Origin: Bacillota bacterium
Lineage (GTDB): Bacteria > Bacillota > Limnochordia > Darwinibacteriales > Darwinibacteriaceae
DNA: 51,785 bases
NCBI GenBank assembly: GCA_012521335.1
Contig: JAAYMM010000070.1
Coordinates: 1-51,785 of the forward strand
Direction: 5' to 3'
Shown here: piece by piece, positions 10,251-18,594 of the stretch
Numbering within the stretch: position 1 is the stretch's first letter
Layout: each line of letters opens with the position of its first letter
Program-made: the position numbers and the translations under genes
Notes under the pieces: generated by a model
Seen by the model: only the letters and a program-made list of their open reading frames with translations
Databases searched by the model: none
What the model was told of the DNA's origin: nothing

Positions 10251-12029
10251 ATGGACAGCATTCGACCAAATTGGGACCTAGACAGCATATTCCCAGGAGG
10301 CAGCTCCTCTCCTGAACTGCGTACGCACTTAACTGGGGTCAAAGAGCGCATCGCTCAGCTGGCAGCGTGGGCGCCAGGCTTGACACCGGATTTGACGGCG
10401 GAAGAGTTTAAGCGTCTCGTGGAAGAGCTTCAGGAGATTCTCATGCAGTTCAGCCAAGCATCTGCGTTTGTTGGCTGCTTGACGGCCCAGGATGTGCGGG
10501 ATGCCCAGGCCCGCCTCTTGGAAGCGGATCTAGGGCAGATCAGCGCGGCCTTGGCCTCTGTGCAGACCCAGATCGATCATCTTTGGGTGAGCATCCCCGA
10601 TGGCCGCTGGGCGGAACTCCTGCACGATCCTGACCTCTCGGAGCTGGAGTTTTACCTTGTGGAACGGCGCGAGCGAGCCAAGACCAAATTGGATCCGCTG
10701 CGGGAAAATCTGGCCACCGACTTGGCGGTAGATGGCTATCATGCCTGGTCACAGCTCTACTATGCCTTGGTGGGCAGGATGGAGGTTGAAGTGGAAAAGG
10801 ATGGAGAACGGCAGAAGCTCTCCATGGGGCAGGCTGCCAACTTGCTGGCTGATCCCCAGCCTGATTTCCGCCGCCAGGTGTTTGAGCAGTATGAGCAGGC
10901 CTGGGCTCAGGAAGAAGAGCTGTTTGCCAGCACCCTCAATCACCTGGCTGGGTTCCGCCTAAACCTGTATAAGAACAGGGGCTGGGAGGATGTGCTGGCC
11001 GAACCTCTGGTGATCAACCGCATGCAGCGGGAGACTTTAGAGGCCATGTGGTCTGCAGTGGAAGCGGGCAAGCCCCACCTGGTCAAGTACCTGGAACGCA
11101 AAGCGGAGCTTCTGGGCTTAGACCGCATCGCGTGGTATGATCTGAACGCACCTTTGGGCGAGGCGAGCCGGGAGATCCCCTTCCCAGAAGCGGCCCGTTT
11201 CGTGGTGGAGCAGCTGGGCAAGTTCAGCTCGGAAATGGGCGAGTTCACCGAAAAAGCCCTGCGCAGCCACTGGGTCGAATGGGAAAACAGAGGCGGCAAG
11301 CGTCCAGGCGCGTTCTGCACTTCCTTCCCCATGAGCAAGGAATCCCGCGTGTTTATGACCTATTCCGGCACCGTGAAGGGCGTGGGCACGTTAGCCCACG
11401 AATTGGGCCATGCGTATCATGGATTTGTGCTCAAAGATGAGCCCATGTTCCGCCGCCGCTATGCGATGAACGTAGCGGAGACTGCTTCCACCTTCAACGA
11501 ACTGCTGGTGGTAGATGGGGCCATTCAGGCGGCTGCAGCGCCAGAAGGAAAATTGGCCCTCTTGGAGGACAAGATTGGGCGCAGTGTGGCCTTCTTCATG
11601 GATATCCACTCGCGCTTCCTCTTTGAAACCAGGTTCTACGCGGCGCGCAAAGAGGGCATGGTCAGTGCCCGGCAGCTCAATGAACTGATGCTCCAGGCGC
11701 AAAAGGATGCCTTCCTGGACTGCCTGAAGGAGTACCATCCTCACTTCTGGGCCTCGAAACTGCACTTTTACATCACCCGGACCCCGTTTTACAACTTCCC
11801 GTACACCTTCGGCTATCTGTTCAGCTCAGGGGTGTACGCTCGGGCCAAGGCAGAAGGCAGCAGCTTTGCCCAGCGCTACCGGGCCCTGCTGGCGGATACA
11901 GCCTGCATGACCGTGGAGGATCTGGCCAAGAAGCACCTGGGAGTGGACCTGACCAAACCCGATTTCTGGGAAGCGGCTGTGAGCTTAACTGCCTCAGATG
12001 TGGCCGAATTTCTACGTCTGACCGAGTAA
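10251..12029 (+). CDS. pepF: M3-family oligoendopeptidase (PepF type)
   Basis: The 592-residue protein has the size and architecture of M3B oligoendopeptidases, cytosolic zinc peptidases that degrade short peptides. The zinc motif HExxH is seen as 'HELGHAYH' near residue 383, with the third ligand Glu about 25 residues later in 'NVAETASTFNELL'. No signal peptide is present. The start ATG 10251 follows AAAGGAG. It lies 14 bases after tryptophanase, so the pair may supply and then degrade peptide-derived amino acids. A hairpin after the stop may end the transcript. Confidence 0.92.
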   Translation: MDSIRPNWDLDSIFPGGSSSPELRTHLTGVKERIAQLAAWAPGLTPDLTAEEFKRLVEELQEILMQFSQASAFVGCLTAQDVRDAQARLLEADLGQISAALASVQTQIDHLWVSIPDGRWAELLHDPDLSELEFYLVERRERAKTKLDPLRENLATDLAVDGYHAWSQLYYALVGRMEVEVEKDGERQKLSMGQAANLLADPQPDFRRQVFEQYEQAWAQEEELFASTLNHLAGFRLNLYKNRGWEDVLAEPLVINRMQRETLEAMWSAVEAGKPHLVKYLERKAELLGLDRIAWYDLNAPLGEASREIPFPEAARFVVEQLGKFSSEMGEFTEKALRSHWVEWENRGGKRPGAFCTSFPMSKESRVFMTYSGTVKGVGTLAHELGHAYHGFVLKDEPMFRRRYAMNVAETASTFNELLVVDGAIQAAAAPEGKLALLEDKIGRSVAFFMDIHSRFLFETRFYAARKEGMVSARQLNELMLQAQKDAFLDCLKEYHPHFWASKLHFYITRTPFYNFPYTFGYLFSSGVYARAKAEGSSFAQRYRALLADTACMTVEDLAKKHLGVDLTKPDFWEAAVSLTASDVAEFLRLTE

Positions 12030-12035
12030 CGGAAA

Positions 12036-12069
12036 AGAGCAGCCCGTGGATGCGGCCACGGGTTGCTCT
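12036..12069 (+). terminator. Strong hairpin between pepF and the aro operon, without a T-run
   Basis: AGAGCAGCCCGTGG pairs with CCACGGGTTGCTCT across a six-base loop, giving 14 nearly perfect pairs including one G-T. No T-run follows, so it may be a weak terminator, or a hairpin in the leader of the aro operon, whose ATG is 20 bases downstream. Confidence 0.45.
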
Positions 12070-12089
12070 AGTAATGGGGAGAATAAGTC

Positions 12090-13460
12090 ATGCGCATGGA
12101 CTATACCAAAGGAGAGACATGGGGGAGCAGGCCTGTGCGCCGCTATGGGTTAATCGGCAGGCCGCTGCAGCACAGCCTTTCGCCCTGGATCCACAAGCGG
12201 ATCATGGAGGCGGCCGGCATTCGCGGGGAGTATAGGTTGTACGAACTGCAGGAAAACGAGCTCGCCAGGGAACTGCCCAGGCTTGTGGACGAGCTGGATG
12301 GTTTCAACTGCACCATCCCGTATAAGCAAAAGGTTATCCCCTTTCTGCGGAGTCTAGCTCCTTCTGCTCAGGTCTACGGAGCTGTGAACACGGTCTACCA
12401 CGGGGTGGGGCACAATACGGACGGAGCAGGTTTACGCAGCTGTGCCGTTCCCCTGTGGGGGAAGCGGGTGTGCATCTTGGGCGCGGGGGGCGTGGCCAGG
12501 GTGTTGGCCGTGGAAGCCGCACAGGCTGGGGCGGAGGAAATCGTGATCCGGGCCCGCAGATTAGAACAGGCCCGGGAGCTCGCTGCTCTTGTTTGTAACC
12601 TGGGGTTTTCTCACGTGCACTGTGCGGACTATCAGGACCAAGTGAGCTGCCATGTGCTGCTCAACGGTACTCCGGTGGGTATGTGGCCCCAGGTGGGGGG
12701 GCTGCCCGTGCCAGCAGAGGAGCTGGCCAACGTCCAGGCTGTATTTGACACCATCTATAATCCCACCGCAACGCGCCTCGTGCTCAAGGCCAAAACCCTA
12801 GGGTTGTGGGCCCAGGGGGGCCTGCGCATGCTCTTGGCCCAGGCCTTAGCTGCGCAGCAGATTTGGAACCCCGATGGGGATTTCACCAGGCTCGAACGGG
12901 AACTTGGGAGCATGGAGCGGGATTTAGCTTGGGAGGTGTTCAGAAGCAGTCCCCTCAAGCTTGTGCTCAGCGGATTTATGGGTGCGGGGAAAACCCATGT
13001 GGGCCGGCTCTTGGCTCAGCGTCTGCAGATGCCCTTCGCGGACCTGGACGAGTGCGTGGTCCGGCGCGCTGGACAGACCATTCCGAATATCTTTGCCGCC
13101 CAGGGAGAGGAAGGTTTCCGGCAGCTAGAACGGACCTGCCTTGAGGAGGAACTCAGCGCAGAAGGGCCGCTGGTGCTGGCGGCAGGAGGAGGCACGGTTC
13201 TGCAGCAAGGGACGGTCGAACTCATCCATAGCCTGGGCGGGCTAGTCATTTACCTGGATGTGCCCTTCGAGACAGCTTGGGAGCGCTGTGCCTCAGGAGG
13301 AGAGCGGCCTCTGCTCAACCGGGGGCGGGAGTCTGCCTGGGCTCTGTACCAACGGCGCCGGCCCCTATATGCAGAAGCAGCCGACTTGCAGGTGGATTCC
13401 GGCGGTGAGGATTCTCAGGTCGTCCGCGCCATTCTGGCCGCCTTTGAACTGGAGGTGTAA
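12090..13460 (+). CDS. aroE-aroK: Shikimate dehydrogenase - shikimate kinase fusion protein
   Basis: This 456-residue protein fuses two consecutive shikimate-pathway enzymes. Residues 1-270 are shikimate dehydrogenase, with 'HSLSPWIH' and 'NCTIPYKQK' (catalytic Lys), 'NTDGAG', an NADP-binding 'GAGGVAR', and the C-terminal 'LLAQA'. From about residue 290 comes shikimate kinase: Walker A 'GFMGAGKTHVG' at residue 295, 'DLDE', 'FRQLE' and 'AAGGGTV'. Fusion would couple reduction of dehydroshikimate to phosphorylation of shikimate. ATG 12090 is chosen because GGGGAG precedes it; ATG 12096 is an alternative. It heads an operon aroEK-aroA-aroC-chorismate mutase with gaps of two bases or overlaps. 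Confidence 0.93.
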   Translation: MRMDYTKGETWGSRPVRRYGLIGRPLQHSLSPWIHKRIMEAAGIRGEYRLYELQENELARELPRLVDELDGFNCTIPYKQKVIPFLRSLAPSAQVYGAVNTVYHGVGHNTDGAGLRSCAVPLWGKRVCILGAGGVARVLAVEAAQAGAEEIVIRARRLEQARELAALVCNLGFSHVHCADYQDQVSCHVLLNGTPVGMWPQVGGLPVPAEELANVQAVFDTIYNPTATRLVLKAKTLGLWAQGGLRMLLAQALAAQQIWNPDGDFTRLERELGSMERDLAWEVFRSSPLKLVLSGFMGAGKTHVGRLLAQRLQMPFADLDECVVRRAGQTIPNIFAAQGEEGFRQLERTCLEEELSAEGPLVLAAGGGTVLQQGTVELIHSLGGLVIYLDVPFETAWERCASGGERPLLNRGRESAWALYQRRRPLYAEAADLQVDSGGEDSQVVRAILAAFELEV

Positions 13461-13462
13461 GT

Positions 13463-14671
13463 GTGCAGGAAGTTTTTGTTGGCCCATCGCGCCTTCAGGG
13501 CAGCGTCACGCCACCGCCCTCCAAAAGCATGGCCCACCGGGTCCTGATCGCCGCGGCTCTTGCCGGCGTCTCGCTTGATAGGGTAGCAGAATGGGGCCTG
13601 GCCGGCGATGTAGGACACGATATTGCCGCCACCAAGGCCTGCCTGCAGGCCTTGTTAGCGCCGGGAGAGGGTCCAGCGCTATTGGACTGTCGGGAGTCCG
13701 GATCTACCCTGCGTTTTCTGCTGCCGGTGGCCGCGGCTTTGGGCCGCACTGCCCTGTTTGTGGGCAGTCCAAGCCTTGCCCGGCGGCCGTTGAGGGAATA
13801 TGCAGATATCTTAGGAGGCAAGGGGGTGAGCGTGGAGTTCCCGGGCACCAGTAATCTTCCGGCCCGGGTGGAAGGCCGGCTGGAGGGAGGAGTCTTCCAC
13901 GTGCCCGGCCACATCAGCTCACAGTACATAACCGGCTTACTGCTGGCCCTGCCTTTAGTGGACAGGGACAGCAGTATTTACCTCACTACACCTCTGCAGT
14001 CTGCACCTTATGTAGAGCTGACCTGCCAAGTGCTAAGCCATTTTGGGGTGGCGGTGGAAACCCTTCCCGGTTTGGGCTGGCGGGTCAGGGGCAGGCAGGC
14101 CTACCTCATTCCACAGGAGCCCCCTCACCTGGAGGCGGACTATTCCCAGGCGGCCTTCTGGCTGGTGGCCAAGTTTTTAGGCCACTCCCTGGTGGTGGAG
14201 GGACTGGCGCCCCACAGCCTGCAGGGGGATCGGGCCATCGTGCCGCTCCTGGAGGAGCTGGCTCAGCTGCCAGTCGGGTCAGAAAAACGCATTGGGGCGG
14301 CGCAGATTCCAGATCTGGTGCCCATTTTAGCGGTTGCCGCCTGTGCGCGGCCAGGGGTGGTCATCATTGAAGAACTGGAACGCCTGCGCCTCAAGGAAAG
14401 CGACCGGCTGCTTTCCACCAGCCTCATGCTGCGGAGCATCGGGGCCGAGGTCTCCGTCTCCGGTAATGCCCTGGTTATCCAGGGGGGCCGGCCCCTCGCG
14501 GGAGGAACGGTTGACTCCTGTGGCGATCACCGCATAGCCATGGCGGCAGCTATCGCGGCTCTCAACAGCCGCCATGGGGTGCTCATTCGGGGTGGCGAGG
14601 CGGTGGCAAAATCCTACCCAACTTTCTTCCAGGAACTGCAGCGCTTAGGAGGGGATGTGCGTGGTATCTAG
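13463..14671 (+). CDS. aroA: 3-phosphoshikimate 1-carboxyvinyltransferase (EPSP synthase)
   Basis: The 402-residue enzyme transfers the enolpyruvyl group of PEP to shikimate 3-phosphate. Conserved motifs include 'PPPSKSMAHR' at the N-terminus (substrate Lys and Arg), 'ESGSTLRFLLPVAAALG', 'QIPDLVPILAVAA' with the catalytic Asp, 'RLKESDRL', and 'GDHRIAMAAAIA'. The start is GTG 13463, with GGAGGTG overlapping the end of the upstream fusion gene, so translation is probably coupled. The length is slightly short of the usual 425-430 residues, but all blocks are present. The class, and so glyphosate sensitivity, cannot be settled by eye. Confidence 0.93.
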   Translation: MQEVFVGPSRLQGSVTPPPSKSMAHRVLIAAALAGVSLDRVAEWGLAGDVGHDIAATKACLQALLAPGEGPALLDCRESGSTLRFLLPVAAALGRTALFVGSPSLARRPLREYADILGGKGVSVEFPGTSNLPARVEGRLEGGVFHVPGHISSQYITGLLLALPLVDRDSSIYLTTPLQSAPYVELTCQVLSHFGVAVETLPGLGWRVRGRQAYLIPQEPPHLEADYSQAAFWLVAKFLGHSLVVEGLAPHSLQGDRAIVPLLEELAQLPVGSEKRIGAAQIPDLVPILAVAACARPGVVIIEELERLRLKESDRLLSTSLMLRSIGAEVSVSGNALVIQGGRPLAGGTVDSCGDHRIAMAAAIAALNSRHGVLIRGGEAVAKSYPTFFQELQRLGGDVRGI

Positions 14672-15761
14672 CTGGGGCCAGCATTTGCGAATAACCATCT
14701 TCGGCGAATCACACGGACCTCAGATCGGGGTGGTGCTGGACGGCCTGCCCCCTGGGGAGGAGTTGGATCTAGAGAGTATCCAGGCCTTTCTGCGAAGGCG
14801 CGCTCCAGGCCGGACTCCATGGTCCACGGCGAGGCGGGAAGAGGATTCCTTTTCCATTGTTTCCGGGTTCTATCAAGGGTGCACTACCGGTACGCCGCTC
14901 TGCGCCCTGCTGGCCAACAAAGACGTGCGCTCCGAATCATACACCCAGTTTCAGCAGCTGCCCCGCCCCAGCCACGCCGATTACACGGGCTGGATTCGCT
15001 ACGCCGGGGCCAATGATCCCCGAGGCGGGGGGCATTTTTCCGGCCGGCTGACCGCGCCCCTCTGTTTGGCGGGTGCCATCGCCCTGCAGATCTTGAGCAG
15101 AAGGGGTGTGACCGTCGCGGCCCGCTTGGCTCAGATCGGGCCGGTGCAGGATGTGCCCCTGGACCTAGCGCGGCCAGATCCCCCGCTGCTCCATGCCCTG
15201 ACTAAAAAGGATTTTCCTGTGGTGGATGATACCAAGGGCAGGGAGATGCAGGCTGCCATCGAAGCAGCCCGGGCCGGCGGAGACTCTGTGGGAGGGGTGA
15301 TCCAGGCCTTTGTGCTGGGCCTGCCTCCAGGCTTGGGCGATCCCATCTTCGGCGGCGTGGAAAGCCGGGCGGCGTCCTTACTGTACGGCATTCCTGCGGT
15401 GAAGGGAGTCTCCTTTGGTGCCGGCTTCCAGGTGTGTGCCCGCAGGGGATCTGAGAACAACGACGCCTTCTGCCTCGAGGAGGGGCGGGTGCGTACCCGG
15501 ACCAACAATGATGGCGGTTTGAACGGGGGGATCACCAACGGCATGCCAGTTGTGGTCAATGTGGCGGTGAAACCAACACCTTCCATCGGCCTGCCCCAGC
15601 AGTCGGTGGATGTCCAGGCAGGCCGGGAGGATACCCTATCCATCACCGGGCGCCATGATCCCTGCCTTGTGCCGCGAGCACTGCCTGCAGTAGAGGCGGC
15701 TTTAGGTCTGGTGTTCCTCGACCTGTTTGTGGGAGCATACGGAGTGACGGGTAGACCCTGA
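14661..15761 (+). CDS. aroC: Chorismate synthase
   Basis: This enzyme (about 366 residues) converts EPSP to chorismate using reduced FMN. Family signatures are 'TIFGESHG' at the N-terminus, 'PRPSHADYTG', 'DPRGGGHFSGR', and the C-terminal 'RHDPC'. The ORF track starts at ATG 14655, but the AGGAGGGG ribosome site ends at 14654, leaving no spacing. GTG 14661 is in frame with a normal six-base gap and gives the usual short N-terminus before the FGESHG motif, so I chose it. The gene overlaps the end of aroA by eleven bases. Confidence 0.93.
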   Translation: MVSSWGQHLRITIFGESHGPQIGVVLDGLPPGEELDLESIQAFLRRRAPGRTPWSTARREEDSFSIVSGFYQGCTTGTPLCALLANKDVRSESYTQFQQLPRPSHADYTGWIRYAGANDPRGGGHFSGRLTAPLCLAGAIALQILSRRGVTVAARLAQIGPVQDVPLDLARPDPPLLHALTKKDFPVVDDTKGREMQAAIEAARAGGDSVGGVIQAFVLGLPPGLGDPIFGGVESRAASLLYGIPAVKGVSFGAGFQVCARRGSENNDAFCLEEGRVRTRTNNDGGLNGGITNGMPVVVNVAVKPTPSIGLPQQSVDVQAGREDTLSITGRHDPCLVPRALPAVEAALGLVFLDLFVGAYGVTGRP

Positions 15762-15782
15762 AGAAGCGGAGGATGAGCACAA

Positions 15783-16622
15783 GTGGACCAACTGGAAGCT
15801 TTGCGGAATGAACTGACGGCAATTGACAGCGAGATTTTCCAGCTGTTTGCCCGGCGCTTGGCCGTGGTAGACCAGGTGTCAGAACGCAAGCTGAAGATGG
15901 GCATCCCGGTGTATGTACCGGTGCGGGAAGGAGTGATCTTGGCCCGGGCCCGCAGCAGCATGCCCCAAGGCCAGGAAAGTTATGGCGAGGCGCTGGCCCG
16001 TACTCTGCTGCGCCTGTCCCGGGAGCGCCAGTATGCGCGGGCAGCAGCGCAGGATTCCACGTGGGCACTGGGCCGCACCCTGCAGCAAGCGGAAGGACGC
16101 AGGCCCGCCTGGTACAATCTGGCTGCCGTGGAGGGTGAGGCTGCCGACGGGTGTGGGCAGGTCTTTCCCAAGGCGAGGATCATGGCCTTCGCGAACAGCG
16201 CTACGGTTGCCGCCGCGGTGAGTTCAGGCGAGGTCGATGCGGCCGTGCTGCCATACTGCAAGGCGCTGGAACTCGCGGCTCGGGAGGGATTGTACATCCA
16301 GGCTGGTTTGGATGGAGAGGAGCGCTATCTAGTTGTGGGGAAAGAGTTTGGGATCGCCCCGAGGGCGCGCCAGGTTAGTATCCTGGTAAAACTGGCACCC
16401 GAACCCGACAGCTTGGCGCTGGTGGTGAGCATCTTTGTCGACCTAAATCTGCCCATTAGCAGCCTGCACTGCATGCGTGTCAGCGCGGCCCAGCAGCTCT
16501 ATTATGTGGAGTTCGCCAGTGAACCTGGTCATCCCCAGGCTCTGCAGGCCCTTTACCAGTTGGAACGGGAAGCCGCTCAGCTGAGCCTGTTGGGTTGGTA
16601 TCCCGTGTTCGATCTGGAATAG
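15783..16622 (+). CDS. AroQ chorismate mutase fused to an eroded prephenate dehydratase-ACT region
   Basis: The 279-residue protein has the P-protein order, but only the first domain looks intact. Residues 1-85 are an AroQ chorismate mutase, with Arg and Lys residues in place and 'VREGVILARARS' supplying the active-site Arg-Glu. Residues 90-195 match only the ends of prephenate dehydratase: 'SSGEVDAAVLP' and 'LDGEERYLVVGKE'. About 80-90 residues of its second lobe are missing, and the essential Thr-Arg-Phe triad reads Glu-Arg-Tyr. The ACT region lacks clear GALV and ESRP phenylalanine-binding motifs. GTG 15783 follows GGAGG. I infer an active mutase with a non-catalytic tail. Whether phenylalanine is made by another dehydratase elsewhere cannot be seen here. 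Confidence 0.8.
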   Translation: MDQLEALRNELTAIDSEIFQLFARRLAVVDQVSERKLKMGIPVYVPVREGVILARARSSMPQGQESYGEALARTLLRLSRERQYARAAAQDSTWALGRTLQQAEGRRPAWYNLAAVEGEAADGCGQVFPKARIMAFANSATVAAAVSSGEVDAAVLPYCKALELAAREGLYIQAGLDGEERYLVVGKEFGIAPRARQVSILVKLAPEPDSLALVVSIFVDLNLPISSLHCMRVSAAQQLYYVEFASEPGHPQALQALYQLEREAAQLSLLGWYPVFDLE

Positions 16623-16778
16623 GCGGCCGAACGGATAAATTTCGCGTGCCGTTTTTGAGGATTACGACTTGCGCGGCGTCGATGGGCTTTTACATTCGTG
16701 AGCGGATTTCTCCACGGGTGCGCAAAGCAGCAGAACCTGTCGGGAACGGGAAAACAGCTTCATGTCCTGAGGCAGGAA

Positions 16779-16806
16779 TTGCTGACGAAAAACGGAAGTA
16801 AATAAT
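16779..16806 (+). promoter_or_regulatory. Possible promoter of ilvE
   Basis: A TTGCTG box and an AATAAT box are separated by 16 bases within the 216-bp gap before ilvE. The remainder of that gap (16623-16778) has no ORF with a ribosome site and no motif of a T-box or other riboswitch that I recognise. Confidence 0.35.
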
Positions 16807-16838
16807 TGCATAAGTAATCTTAGAAGGAGTGTTAATCC

Positions 16839-17906
16839 GTGGAGATTACCCTGGTAAAAACCACCACCCCAAAACCCAAGCCGGATCCGTCTAAGCTGGG
16901 CTTTGGACGAGTTTTTACAGATCATATGTTCATCTGGGATTACAACCCGCAACAGGGCTGGCATAATGCACGCATTGTACCATACGGTCCCCTGGAGATG
17001 GACCCGGCCTCAGCAGTTCTGCACTATGGGCAGGCTGTATTCGAAGGAATGAAGGCCTACCGCGGGCCCGCGGGCGAGATCTTGCTGTTCCGCCCGGAGC
17101 AGAACATGGCCCGCCTGAACCGCAGCAATGAGCGTATGAGCATTCCGCCGTTCGACGAAGAGCTCGCCCTGCAGGCTTTGAAAAAGCTGGTTGCCTTGGA
17201 GCAGGATTGGATTCCCACGGCACCGGGAACAGCGCTGTACATTAGGCCCTTTATCATCGCCACCGACACAGTGCTGGGTGTGCGTCCGTCTACCACCTAC
17301 AAGTTCATCATCATCCTCTCCCCAGTGGGAGCCTATTACGAAGAAGGTCTGAACCCTGTGAGCATCTACGTGGAACCCCACTATGTACGCGCCGTTCGGG
17401 GCGGAACAGGGTTTGCCAAGGCCGCGGGCAATTACGCTGGCAGCCTGCTCGCGCAGAAGAACGCCCAAGCCAAGGGGCACGCCCAGGTGCTGTGGCTCGA
17501 TGGCATTGAGCGCAAGTATGTGGAAGAAGTGGGCGCTATGAATGTGTTTTTCAACATTGATGGCGAGCTGATCACGCCTGATTTGGGCGACAGCATCCTG
17601 CCCGGTGTGACCAGGGACTCCATTCTGCAGCTGCTGCGCTCTTGGGGGATCCCCGCTGTGGAGCGGCGGCTGGGGGTGGAAGAGGTTTTCCAGGCCCACG
17701 CCGCTGGCAAGCTGGTGGAAGCCTTTGGCTGCGGGACCGCCGCGGTAGTCAGCCCCATCGGCAGGCTGGAATACCAGGAGCGAGTCATTGAAATTGGCGG
17801 CGGCAAGACCGGCGAACTCACCCAGAAGCTGTACGATACGCTGACGGGCATTCAGACCGGAAGGCTGCCTGATCCCTTTGGTTGGGTTGTCAAGGTGGAG
17901 CCGTAG
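16839..17906 (+). CDS. ilvE: Branched-chain amino acid aminotransferase
   Basis: The 355-residue protein is a class II-type branched-chain aminotransferase, reversibly moving the amino group between glutamate and the keto acids of Leu, Ile and Val. Visible motifs are 'YGQAVFEGMKAYRG', 'RPEQNMARLNRSNERM', the PLP lysine region 'GGTGFAKAAGNYAGSL', and 'EEVGAMNVFF'. The start GTG 16839 is preceded by AGAAGGAG. The gene stands alone, with its own candidate promoter and a strong terminator after the stop. No ilv or leu biosynthetic genes flank it. Confidence 0.93.
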   Translation: MEITLVKTTTPKPKPDPSKLGFGRVFTDHMFIWDYNPQQGWHNARIVPYGPLEMDPASAVLHYGQAVFEGMKAYRGPAGEILLFRPEQNMARLNRSNERMSIPPFDEELALQALKKLVALEQDWIPTAPGTALYIRPFIIATDTVLGVRPSTTYKFIIILSPVGAYYEEGLNPVSIYVEPHYVRAVRGGTGFAKAAGNYAGSLLAQKNAQAKGHAQVLWLDGIERKYVEEVGAMNVFFNIDGELITPDLGDSILPGVTRDSILQLLRSWGIPAVERRLGVEEVFQAHAAGKLVEAFGCGTAAVVSPIGRLEYQERVIEIGGGKTGELTQKLYDTLTGIQTGRLPDPFGWVVKVEP

Positions 17907-17929
17907 AGGTTTCCAGCATGCACATCAAA

Positions 17930-17966
17930 GGCTCGCTGAAGGAGGCCCCTCCAGCGAGCCTTTTTT
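17930..17966 (+). terminator. Intrinsic terminator of ilvE
   Basis: GGCTCGCTG pairs with CAGCGAGCC, with further pairing in the loop (GAGG/CCTC), followed directly by six T residues. Confidence 0.9.
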
Positions 17967-17985
17967 AGGTGACCTGTCTGTAAGC

Positions 17986-18420
17986 TTAGAAAATCAGGAA
18001 GAGAAGCAGTAGGATCAAGAGCAGTGGCGCCGCCCCCGCAACAATCGCTACCATCACCTTGAGGAAAGCCCAGCCCAGCTTGAAAAAGAGCACAAAGGGT
18101 ATGAACAGCAGCGACAGCAGGAAGAACGGACCCAATACCCCCAGCATGATCAGGGCGACCAAACCCACGATGAACACAATGGGTACAATCACAATGGCCT
18201 GGAACAGGGCGGGAATGCCTTTCACCTCGTAGATCACCTCACCGCTTTCAGTTTCCCTTCTCTTCGGCTGGGTACCGGCCTGATACAGGGCCACCAGCCC
18301 CAAACCGATGAGGAGCAGGGGCCAGATTATGCCTGGACGGGGGATGAATCCCACGTTTTTGCCAAACAAGAATGCACCAAACAGAATTAACGCCAGCGCC
18401 CCCACGTGTTTGCCTTCCAT
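17986..18420 (-). CDS. Small polytopic membrane protein with LiaI/LiaF-like N-terminal region
   Basis: About 144 residues from ATG 18420, which follows AAGGGAGGT; the longer ORF in the track has no such support. Two hydrophobic segments near the N-terminus ('GALALILFGAFLFG' and 'IIWPLLLIGLGLVAL') resemble the paired helices of the LiaI-LiaF-like region. After a short charged linker come three or four more membrane segments rich in Leu, Ile and Val. No catalytic motif is visible. A sigma-A promoter lies directly upstream, so it is transcribed alone. It may act in envelope stress, but that is only suggested by the resemblance. Confidence 0.65.
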   Translation of the reverse strand: MEGKHVGALALILFGAFLFGKNVGFIPRPGIIWPLLLIGLGLVALYQAGTQPKRRETESGEVIYEVKGIPALFQAIVIVPIVFIVGLVALIMLGVLGPFFLLSLLFIPFVLFFKLGWAFLKVMVAIVAGAAPLLLILLLLFLIF

Positions 18421-18444
18421 ATTCTGTGACCTCCCTTTGCCCTT

Positions 18445-18473
18445 AGTATAACAAGGTGCGCCCCAGAGGACAA
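18445..18473 (-). promoter_or_regulatory. Sigma-A promoter of the LiaI/LiaF-like gene
   Basis: Minus-strand TTGTCC (18468-18473) and TATACT (18445-18450) are 17 bases apart, about 25 bases upstream of the ATG. Confidence 0.7.
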
Positions 18474-18534
18474 TTCGCCCTGGGACCGGAAAAGACTCCG
18501 CCTCTAGGCTGAGTTCCGCAAGAGCGCCGTGAGC

Positions 18535-18564
18535 TTGACAATGGGCTGGGAGGGAGGATAATAG
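18535..18564 (+). promoter_or_regulatory. Probable promoter of the kinase-fusion gene
   Basis: A perfect -35 box TTGACA (18535-18540) is followed by TAATAG after 18 bases (or ATAATA after 17), 30 bases before the ATG at 18595. Confidence 0.5.
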
Positions 18565-18594
18565 GGGCAGAGGTACCGGCGAAGGAGGCTGACC

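Noticed and set aside
16623-16838. Possible riboswitch in the 216-bp gap before ilvE
   Set aside because: A GCGCAAAGC stretch recalls part of the c-di-GMP riboswitch, but the other conserved elements and a terminator are missing.
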